Source of the DNA: Sulfurovum sp.
Lineage (GTDB): Bacteria > Campylobacterota > Campylobacteria > Campylobacterales > Sulfurovaceae
DNA: 7,235 nt
Direction: 5' to 3'
NCBI GenBank assembly: GCA_015663065.1
Contig: DQSX01000222.1
Span: 1-7,235, forward strand
Shown: one piece after another, positions 1 to 5,442 of the stretch
How the letters are laid out: each line of letters starts with the position of its first letter
Position numbering within the stretch: position 1 is the stretch's first letter
Program-made: the position numbers and the translations under genes
The notes under the pieces: generated by a model
What the model was told of the DNA's origin: nothing
Database searches by the model: none
What the model saw: the letters and a program-made list of their open reading frames with translations, nothing else

Positions 1-134
1 ATAGTGATCTTGTACTTTTTTAAAAACCGCTCGATCTCTTTGGCAGTAAATATCTCCTCTTTCCCGAGAAAGAGCAGCTTTTTCCCTTCAGAGCTTTCCA
101 GCAGTTGTTTGAGTATCGGTTTTTCATTCATCAT
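1..134 (-). CDS. N-terminal fragment of an unrecognised protein (runs off the window)
   Basis: An open minus-strand frame begins with two consecutive ATG codons and continues without a stop to the window edge, giving about 44 residues (MMNEKPILKQ..., ending near ...FLKKYKIT). The fragment is lysine- and glutamate-rich and looks like a soluble alpha-helical N-terminus. It has no signal peptide or membrane segment. The order 'GKKLLFLGKEE' then a charged amphipathic helix resembles the beta-strand/helix opening of many small alpha/beta domains (a BRCT-like fold was considered), but this is too little to name a family. No Shine-Dalgarno precedes the start. An extended -10 box ends 6 nt upstream, so the mRNA may be leaderless. 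It lies 107 nt after the carboxypeptidase stop on the same strand and seems to have its own promoter. Confidence 0.6.
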   Translation of the reverse strand, partial: MMNEKPILKQLLESSEGKKLLFLGKEEIFTAKEIERFLKKYKIT

Positions 135-140
135 ACATTT

Positions 141-149
141 AGTATAGCA
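141..149 (-). promoter_or_regulatory. Extended -10 promoter of the partial gene
   Basis: On the minus strand this reads TGCTATACT, a TGn extension plus a 5/6 match to TATAAT. Taking the last base of the hexamer as -7, the +1 falls on position 134, the A of the first ATG. No convincing -35 was found (TTTAAC lies 17 nt upstream of the overlapping TATGCT). The geometry predicts a leaderless transcript, in line with the absent Shine-Dalgarno. Confidence 0.5.
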
Positions 150-198
150 TAGAGGGTTTTAAATAGGAGTTAAATGGTCTTATTTGCTGAAGTTCCCA

Positions 199-225
199 AT
201 GCCAGAGGGGAAATACCCTGGGCAT
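199..225 (-). terminator. Hairpin after the carboxypeptidase gene, no U-tract
   Basis: On the minus strand ATGCC...GGCAT and AGGG...CCCT form a two-part 9-bp stem (one C opposite CT as an internal bulge) around a TATTTC loop. It starts 16 nt after the TAG at 242-244. Neither side has a run of T, so this is not a classic intrinsic terminator. A 3'-end stabilising hairpin or a factor-dependent stop fits better. The position just after a stop codon is the main support. Confidence 0.4.
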
Positions 226-241
226 ACGTCCGAAGTGCTAC

Positions 242-2821
242 CTAGTACCTCTCTAAAGGATCATACCGCACTACAGTAGCCTCAGAGAAGTTCGGTACAT
301 CATCATAAGTGAATACCGCATAATATTTTTCTTTGTCAAAAGAGGCAAAATTATCATAGGTCCAGGTATCTTTACCGCCATAGAGTTTGACTCCGTCCAT
401 AAAGTGTCTTGGCGGATGGAAACTGTTACGTACAACATAGTAGCCCTTAATGGCTTCGTCGTCCACTTTGTCCCAGCTGAGTTTGATCATGCCGTTCTCC
501 TTGGAGATCTTCAGGTTCTCAACCGGTGCTGCCGGATGTCTGCGTTTTTCAATGTACTTTACGATCAGCTCTACACTCTCCTGCCACTCCGTAATACGAC
601 TTCTTGCCCCCAAGGCAGAGGTCGGCTTGATGACCAGTTTCAGGGTCTTACCCTCCTGATGCAACTGGTCAAGGATGTTCCTTGAGAGTGTATCGAAATT
701 GAAGTACTGACACTCTTTGCTGTTAAGATCGGACTCAGCTACTTCATACCCGATATATTCTATCTTCTCACGGTTCTTAATATCCTCATAGGCTCCCACT
801 TCGTCAAGCTTCACCAGCTCCATATAGAAACGTACATCTGATCTGTTCTTAAATATGTTCTTGTTGCGTATTCTCAAAGCACACTGTGTGATCATCGTTT
901 TGTCATGCTTAGGCAACTGTCCAAGATCGAAGTTAAGATAGCCATAGACTTTGTCACCGTTGGCGTCGAATCCGCTTTTCAGTATACCCTCTTCCACTCC
1001 TTCTTTGGAGATGCTCGCAAGTGTCTGTGCCGGCAGCTTGATCTTTTCATTCTTCATCGTATACTTGATATCAAGCATCGGACGGTAGTGGATCCCTCCG
1101 CCGAACTTCCCATATCCGATATCAAACTGCATCATCTGGCTGTCTTCGCCGTCTGGCAGATACTTCGGCCCGTCGATACGGAAGACAGCCTGTTTGTTTG
1201 CCACCTCCTCTTCAAGCAGCTGGCACTCTCGTTGTGAGAACTCCCAAAAATTCCAGATGCCCTGTGTCAACTGCCGTGACTTGATCGCCTGTCCGATGAT
1301 CCCTTTGGCTTTTGCCTTCTCTATCTCATTAAAATCACTGATCTCGCTAAAGCTTCCCGGTTCAAGCAGGCTAAGGTCCCACTGTCCGAATTTCTCTATC
1401 TTCGCGCCGACACGGTTCATCGGATAAAGATAAAAGCGCGCCGATTTAATGATAGCATTTTCCGGAATGGAACTGAGATCGAAACTCACTACCGCATCAC
1501 AGATCCCTTTGGATTTGTTAATCCCGACAAAAAGAGAGTTGAGTCCAAAGTGCGCACGGTTCTGCTCCTGTGTGTACTGCCCGACATACCCTGTCCCCTC
1601 TTTTACCGCAAAGAGAAAACGAAAAAACTCATCTTCCGCCAGTGCTGTTCGTGTCTTGACCACCGGTGCAAAAGGAGACTTGTAGCCTGTTTTTTTGCTT
1701 ACAGCCCGGATGGTATAGTGGTAATTGGTCGAACTCTCAAGATCTGTATCGGTAAAACTGTTCTCACCGGAAATACCAACTTTCGTACGCTCGTTACAGG
1801 CATCTTTGTCTTTGGTACTGCGGTAGATCTCAAAAAAGATGTCATCACGTTTCTCATATTTCCATACCAGTGTCACACTGGTTGGCTCGGCTTTTTCAAC
1901 CCTGAACTCATCGACCCGCCTTGGGGCATATGCAGAGTAGTTGACCACTTCCGAAAAAGTTCTGATGAGCGCAGGGATATTCTCATGGATGCTGCTGCTC
2001 ATACTCTTCATATAGTCAGGGATGTTCTTTGTCCCCACCTCAACAACAATTGCTTTGATACCTCTGGAGTAGTAATACTCCCGTCCGCTTCCGCTGATGA
2101 GTGCCGCAGGCGGTTTGCCACGGTGTATGCCGTATTTTCTCCCTGTGATCTTCTCGAACTCATCATTCATATTCGCAGAGATCACATTCATATCGGTCCC
2201 GTCTATTTCTGCCTCATGTTTAAATTTGTGTGCCGGAAAGAAGACATTCCCCTGGGAGTGGTAATCAAGTGCAATGGTGATGTTCTCATGGGTATCTACA
2301 AAATCCTTGATAGCTCTTGTCTCCGCTTCGGAGAAGGGTTCTTCACCACCATATACATTGGAAGCTGTATTGCTTATCTTTTTAAAACCGATGGAGAAGT
2401 TACGGTTCAGATCGACCCCGTAAGTTCCGTCATAGTTCTTGCGTCTGTTCTTGCGCCAGAAAGAGAAATGTTTACGCGAATATTCATAGCCGTCAGGATT
2501 GAGACAGGGAACGATATAGAGTGTTGACTCAGTAAGTGCTCTTTCCAGTACAGGATCTACATCCTGGTTTTTGGCAACATGTTCTATGAACTTCAATGCC
2601 AGTTCATGCCCTATCCATTCACGCGCGTGGATACTCCCCGTATAGAGCAGTGCCGGTTTTTCATCGGCATGCTCAACATTTTTGGAGATCTTCGCCAAAA
2701 CAATATCGCGACCTTCGTAGGTCATACCTATTTTGATCACTTCGATCAGGTCAGGATATCGCTTTTCCATCTTATGAAGAAAGTCTAAACTCTCCTGATA
2801 AGACATATATTGGTTTTTCAT
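242..2821 (-). CDS. Multidomain M14 zinc carboxypeptidase (M14-FnIII-DNRLRE-DNRLRE-FnIII)
   Basis: Predicted 859-residue zinc metallocarboxypeptidase of the carboxypeptidase A/T type, removing C-terminal residues from peptides. Residues about 6-295 form the M14 domain: zinc ligands H65 and E68 in HAREW, H188 in YHSQG, carboxylate-binding R123 (WRKNR) and N139-R140 (GVDLNRNF), and general base E261 (VVEVG). All core residues are present, but alanine occupies the place of the substrate-binding Tyr (CPA Tyr248). The tail has an FnIII-like domain (about 301-392), two DNRLRE-like beta modules (about 397-589 with 'VSFDLSSIPENA', and 591-756), and a second FnIII (about 761-855). Such tails usually belong to exported enzymes, yet there is no signal peptide. 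The longest frame starts at a TTG at 2863. The ATG at 2821 is preferred because GGAAGG lies 9 nt upstream. It follows the two ligase genes on the same strand. Substrate unknown. Family call firm, accessory domains by pattern only. Confidence 0.9.
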   Translation of the reverse strand: MKNQYMSYQESLDFLHKMEKRYPDLIEVIKIGMTYEGRDIVLAKISKNVEHADEKPALLYTGSIHAREWIGHELALKFIEHVAKNQDVDPVLERALTESTLYIVPCLNPDGYEYSRKHFSFWRKNRRKNYDGTYGVDLNRNFSIGFKKISNTASNVYGGEEPFSEAETRAIKDFVDTHENITIALDYHSQGNVFFPAHKFKHEAEIDGTDMNVISANMNDEFEKITGRKYGIHRGKPPAALISGSGREYYYSRGIKAIVVEVGTKNIPDYMKSMSSSIHENIPALIRTFSEVVNYSAYAPRRVDEFRVEKAEPTSVTLVWKYEKRDDIFFEIYRSTKDKDACNERTKVGISGENSFTDTDLESSTNYHYTIRAVSKKTGYKSPFAPVVKTRTALAEDEFFRFLFAVKEGTGYVGQYTQEQNRAHFGLNSLFVGINKSKGICDAVVSFDLSSIPENAIIKSARFYLYPMNRVGAKIEKFGQWDLSLLEPGSFSEISDFNEIEKAKAKGIIGQAIKSRQLTQGIWNFWEFSQRECQLLEEEVANKQAVFRIDGPKYLPDGEDSQMMQFDIGYGKFGGGIHYRPMLDIKYTMKNEKIKLPAQTLASISKEGVEEGILKSGFDANGDKVYGYLNFDLGQLPKHDKTMITQCALRIRNKNIFKNRSDVRFYMELVKLDEVGAYEDIKNREKIEYIGYEVAESDLNSKECQYFNFDTLSRNILDQLHQEGKTLKLVIKPTSALGARSRITEWQESVELIVKYIEKRRHPAAPVENLKISKENGMIKLSWDKVDDEAIKGYYVVRNSFHPPRHFMDGVKLYGGKDTWTYDNFASFDKEKYYAVFTYDDVPNFSEATVVRYDPLERY

Positions 2822-2830
2822 ATATTGCAG

Positions 2831-2836
2831 CCTTCC
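2831..2836 (-). promoter_or_regulatory. Ribosome binding site fixing the M14 start at 2821
   Basis: GGAAGG on the minus strand, 9 nt before the ATG at 2821. The upstream in-frame TTG at 2863 would add only 14 residues of no recognisable function and has no comparable site. Confidence 0.6.
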
Positions 2837-2879
2837 GTATATAATGATTTTGTTATTGATCAATCACATATCCCAACCC

Positions 2880-2885
2880 ATCATA
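2880..2885 (-). promoter_or_regulatory. Candidate -10 box for the M14 gene
   Basis: TATGAT on the minus strand (5/6 to TATAAT) lies about 60 nt before the M14 ATG, in the spacer after the upstream ligase gene. There is no recognisable -35. A TATATA nearer the start would put +1 inside the Shine-Dalgarno, so it was not preferred. The gene may equally be read through from the ligase genes. Confidence 0.25.
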
Positions 2886-2902
2886 GACAGGCTCAGCTAT
2901 GC

Positions 2903-2918
2903 ACCCCGTAAAAGGGGT
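2903..2918 (+). terminator. Terminator-like hairpin with T-rich tail on the plus strand
   Basis: ACCCC and GGGGT form a perfect 5-bp stem around a 6-nt loop, followed by TTCTTTT on the plus strand, the layout of a weak intrinsic terminator. Both neighbouring genes run on the minus strand, where the same hairpin is followed by GCATAG with no U-tract. It would therefore stop antisense rather than sense transcription, or be part of a folded intergenic RNA. Confidence 0.35.
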
Positions 2919-2920
2919 TC

Positions 2921-2966
2921 TTTTCCTCAATCTGTGTCTGCGAAAGTACCTGCAGCAGGAGGAAAA
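2921..2966 (-). repeat. 8-bp inverted repeat enclosing a 30-nt structured loop
   Basis: TTTTCCTC at 2921-2928 and GAGGAAAA at 2959-2966 are perfectly complementary, and the 30 nt between contain CTGC/GCAG complementarity. In the minus-strand transcript this forms a hairpin starting about 19 nt after the ligase stop codon, next to the ACCCC/GGGGT hairpin. It could be a 3' stabiliser or processing element between the ligase and M14 parts of the transcript. Confidence 0.35.
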
Positions 2967-2984
2967 ACGGCAAAGTTTACACCC

Positions 2985-4415
2985 TTAAAGCTTATTTTTC
3001 AAAGCAGCCCACTCCTCTTTCAGGCGTTTGAGGAATTTGTCTTTAAACCAGGAGAACTCCTCACTTATCTTCTCCGGAGCTGTTTCAAGCGCATGGACCA
3101 GCTCTGTTGTATCGAACTTTTCCATGATCTTTTCTGCTTTTTTCTTTCCGATACCCTCAACCGAGGTTAGAAGTTTCTTTACTTTTTTCTCAGAGAGCTC
3201 AATGATATTCTTCTGCTCTGCACTCTCTGAAGATTCATCTTCCTCTTTGTATTTCGGATTGCTCCTGGCATGGACCTTTCTCAGTGTTTTACCATAGTTG
3301 TCCTGGAAATTCCATTTTTCACTCGGCCACTCCTCTTTGTTTCGGGTAAAGGTATCAAGCACAGGATAAAGCGCATCAAGTTCATGCAGATACATCTCAC
3401 CCTCAACCGTCTCTTTCCTCTTCTTGTCAAGGAAATAGGCACCGTCATAACTTGGTGTATATTTTCCAAATGTAATGTAACGCAGTGTTCTGAGCACGCT
3501 GGAGTCCATTTTTCCTAGCTCTTCCCAGTTGTAAAGAGGCATATTCGGAAGAGGGAAACGTCCGTTGGAGAATTTCCACATAAGATACTGACCTATCCAG
3601 TCACGGATATACGGGAAGGCAGCAAAAGCTGTTGCGCACTCCAGAATACGGTACTTGCCATCCTCTCCTACAGCAATATCACATGCCCAATACTCCGCAT
3701 TGGCTGCCTTGGATACTTTAACCGCAAGATCAAGCAGCTCTTTTGGCACATCCATATAGTCTATGCTTCCTCCCTGGGAAGTATTGGTCAGCCATTCACC
3801 TTCAGGTGGCCGTCTCCAGAAAGCACATACAGGCTTGTGACCGATGAGCATCACACGCACATCCGCTTCCATGGGTACAAAATCCTGCATATAGACCGGA
3901 TGGTACTTTTTTTGTGCCAGAAGGTTATGCGCTTCCTGTGCAGAGTCAACTTTATGTACAAAGTATCCGCCATAATTTGACGGACCGTAGCTCTTTTTGA
4001 TGATCTTGGGAAACTCTGTAGAATCAATAAATTTTTCCGCTTTGCTTCTGTCATAGAAAATATAGGTTTTTGGTACAGGAATATCGTACTTCCATGCAAA
4101 ACGTGTCACGTTCTCTTTGGACTTGTTGGCAAATTGTGTATCCATAGAAGGGATGAACTGCACATGAGGAAGCTCTCTGGCAATCTCTCTGAACGTTTCA
4201 TATGCCGTTGCAGGAATATTTCCGATGAGAATATCGATCTTCTTTCTTTTGACTTCTCTGATAAAACGCTCTTTGTCATTCTTCCAGTGATAGACTACAG
4301 TCTCGATCTTGTCCGGCCATCCTCTGAAGTTGCTTTTATCAAAAAACCTCAATACGTGATCAAGATAGAGCAGTCCGAGTTTTGGTAGTTTTTGCTGTTT
4401 ATTCTTTTTTGCCAT
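2985..4415 (-). CDS. ATP-grasp ligase-like protein with C-terminal helix-hairpin-helix domain
   Basis: 476-residue RimK-related ATP-grasp protein; the family activates a carboxylate as acyl phosphate and joins it to an amine. Visible features: pre-ATP lysine about K100, ATP lysine K141 with a glycine-containing loop (GPSNYGG, 144-150), hinge 'MQDFV' (176-180), R187 in DVRV, R201/R202, N211 in 'TNTSQGG', D246 and E259. The usual metal motif Glu-x-Asn is Glu259-Cys-Ala261, so one ligand is missing. Residues about 290-385 form an uncharacterised middle region, followed by an acidic, serine-rich linker (about 386-405). Residues 412-470 contain an HhH motif, 'SVEGIGKKKAEKI', followed by a hairpin lacking the glycines. 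HhH motifs usually bind DNA or RNA non-specifically, so this fusion is unusual. AGGGGA precedes the ATG by 4 nt. It starts 11 nt after the other ligase stops, so the two are probably co-transcribed and translationally coupled. Substrate unknown; it may be an accessory or altered ligase. Confidence 0.85.
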   Translation of the reverse strand: MAKKNKQQKLPKLGLLYLDHVLRFFDKSNFRGWPDKIETVVYHWKNDKERFIREVKRKKIDILIGNIPATAYETFREIARELPHVQFIPSMDTQFANKSKENVTRFAWKYDIPVPKTYIFYDRSKAEKFIDSTEFPKIIKKSYGPSNYGGYFVHKVDSAQEAHNLLAQKKYHPVYMQDFVPMEADVRVMLIGHKPVCAFWRRPPEGEWLTNTSQGGSIDYMDVPKELLDLAVKVSKAANAEYWACDIAVGEDGKYRILECATAFAAFPYIRDWIGQYLMWKFSNGRFPLPNMPLYNWEELGKMDSSVLRTLRYITFGKYTPSYDGAYFLDKKRKETVEGEMYLHELDALYPVLDTFTRNKEEWPSEKWNFQDNYGKTLRKVHARSNPKYKEEDESSESAEQKNIIELSEKKVKKLLTSVEGIGKKKAEKIMEKFDTTELVHALETAPEKISEEFSWFKDKFLKRLKEEWAALKNKL

Positions 4416-4419
4416 TTGT

Positions 4420-4425
4420 TCCCCT
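4420..4425 (-). promoter_or_regulatory. Ribosome binding site of the HhH-tailed ATP-grasp gene
   Basis: AGGGGA on the minus strand, 4 nt before the ATG at 4415. It directly follows the TAA of the upstream ligase gene, so ribosomes ending there could restart here. This supports coupled translation of the pair. Confidence 0.6.
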
Positions 4426-4426
4426 T

Positions 4427-5338
4427 TTATTTGTTTTTCTTTTTAGCTGTTTTTCTGTCTATAAGATCCACGATCAGATCTATCTTTCTGTTGTTGAAGT
4501 CAAGTCCCATCTTCTCCTGCTCCGGTGTTGCAAATGCCGGAATTCCGTTGACCTCTAGCACCACATACTCTTCTTTTTCCAGATCATAAATAATATCGAT
4601 CCCTGCAATATCCGTACCGCACACTTTTGCCGCCTTGAGAGCAAGTTCGACGACTTCATCATTGGGCTCACGCAAAAAGACCGAACCACCGCTGGTCACA
4701 TTGGTACGCCAGTCTCTTTTACTGGCTTTTCGTCCGTAACACCCAACAAACTGCCCATCTACAATATCTACACGGAAATCAGTATTGTCATACTTGACAA
4801 ATTTCTCTACATAGAAGAAACGAAGGTCCATCTGGTTAAGAAAGGGGAGAAGCATATTGAGTGTTTCCTCGTTCTCTATCTTTGTCAAACCTACTCCACC
4901 CCATCCGTCAGTAGGTTTATAGACCATTTTGCTCCATTTTTTCATGATACGCTCCAACTGCTTGGAATCATCTCGATGGCAAAGCTGAAACTCCGGTGTT
5001 GCGATACCATGCTGCTGCAAAAGAAATGAAGTCTGGAACTTGTCCTCTGTCAAAGCGAATGCATCATAGGAGTTTATCATCGGAATAACACGGTTGAGCG
5101 CCTGATATAAAAAGACCTGGTACTGTGTCTGCTCTCCTGCATTGTATGAAAAGAAAAGATCAAGCTGATCTACCTTTGTTTTTCCATGATAGATATGCCC
5201 TTTCTTTGCTATGGCATGACGCAGGTTGATATCTGTTATCACGTCGATATCACGCTCTTTCAGCCTTTTGACCATCTTTTTCTGTATTCTGTCACCGCCA
5301 CCGTTACTGTAGAGCCACATTCCGACCGTTCTACCCAT
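4427..5338 (-). CDS. RimK-type ATP-grasp ligase (peptide or amino-acid ligase)
   Basis: 303-residue ATP-grasp enzyme predicted to form an amide bond between a carboxylate and an amino acid or peptide using ATP. Residues about 5-85 resemble the pre-ATP-grasp domain (opening 'GMWLYSNGGGDR'). Then come K100 (EDKF), the ATP lysine K141 with glycine-rich loop (DGWGGVG, 144-150), hinge E178 (VEKF), R189 in DFRVD, R210 and N213 in 'WRTNVTSGG', and the metal-binding D248, E262 and N264 (VLEVNG). All expected catalytic residues are present and the length is typical of RimK-like ligases. The C-terminus is lysine-rich. The longest frame starts at 5347, but GGAGG touches that ATG. The ATG at 5338 is 9 nt from it and preferred. 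It is the first gene of the minus-strand group, divergent from the M20 carboxypeptidase. No signal peptide, so cytoplasmic. The exact substrate cannot be told; RimK itself adds glutamate to ribosomal protein S6. Confidence 0.9.
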   Translation of the reverse strand: MGRTVGMWLYSNGGGDRIQKKMVKRLKERDIDVITDINLRHAIAKKGHIYHGKTKVDQLDLFFSYNAGEQTQYQVFLYQALNRVIPMINSYDAFALTEDKFQTSFLLQQHGIATPEFQLCHRDDSKQLERIMKKWSKMVYKPTDGWGGVGLTKIENEETLNMLLPFLNQMDLRFFYVEKFVKYDNTDFRVDIVDGQFVGCYGRKASKRDWRTNVTSGGSVFLREPNDEVVELALKAAKVCGTDIAGIDIIYDLEKEEYVVLEVNGIPAFATPEQEKMGLDFNNRKIDLIVDLIDRKTAKKKNK

Positions 5339-5347
5339 TCGATCCAT

Positions 5348-5352
5348 CCTCC
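5348..5352 (-). promoter_or_regulatory. Ribosome binding site deciding the ligase start
   Basis: GGAGG on the minus strand. The ATG at 5347 would have zero spacing; the in-frame ATG at 5338 has 9 nt. The site therefore argues for the shorter protein, three residues less. Confidence 0.6.
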
Positions 5353-5430
5353 GTTATTAAAGTTTAATCTATTATTTTACTATATTTTATTAAAATATCT
5401 TCAGTAAAATGATAACAAATCTATTACAGA
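5353..5430. promoter_or_regulatory. Divergent promoter region of the ATP-grasp and M20 genes
   Basis: This very AT-rich stretch lies between two divergent genes, so promoters for both should be here. Plus-strand candidate -10: TAAAAT at 5405-5410, with +1 near 5417. Minus-strand candidates: TATAGT and the overlapping TAAAAT just downstream of the palindrome. No clear -35 box is seen on either strand. Confidence 0.5.
5382..5398. repeat. Perfect 17-bp palindrome, candidate operator
   Basis: ATATTTTA and TAAAATAT are perfect inverted halves around one central T, in the middle of the divergent promoter region. A dimeric regulator bound here could control both directions. The sequence is pure A/T, so chance occurrence in this AT-rich stretch is a real alternative. 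Confidence 0.35.
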
Positions 5431-5432
5431 AT

Positions 5433-5437
5433 GGGAG
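5433..5437 (+). promoter_or_regulatory. Ribosome binding site for the M20 gene
   Basis: GGGAG, 5 nt before the ATG at 5443. It lies inside the first codons of the longest frame (ATG at 5431), which itself has no Shine-Dalgarno, so 5443 is the better start. Confidence 0.55.
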
Positions 5438-5442
5438 AGATG

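Noticed and set aside
1550..2527. A 325-codon open frame on the plus strand, opposite the M14 gene
   Set aside because: It lies antisense to the catalytic part of the carboxypeptidase, whose frame carries all zinc ligands. The translation is Cys/Ile-rich with no recognisable domain, as expected of a shadow frame.
2822..2863. TTG start giving a 14-residue N-terminal extension of the M14 protein
   Set aside because: GGAAGG is well spaced for the ATG at 2821. The extension is not a signal peptide and adds no recognisable feature.
2886..2918. TPP riboswitch-like words (GGGGTGC ... GCTGAG) on the minus strand before the M14 gene
   Set aside because: The second half of the TPP aptamer (the CTGAT...GGTTAATACC and closing GGGA parts) is absent and the M14 gene has no thiamine link. 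Treated as chance similarity.
4427..5338. Naming the compact ligase rimK
   Set aside because: The ATP-grasp motifs are RimK-like, but the N-terminal domain and neighbours differ from rimK loci and the substrate is unknown, so no gene symbol was given.
5431..5442. ATGs at 5431 and 5440 as starts of the M20 gene
   Set aside because: No Shine-Dalgarno precedes 5431, and the purine run is too close to 5440. The ATG at 5443 has GGGAG at 5 nt. The difference is only a few residues.
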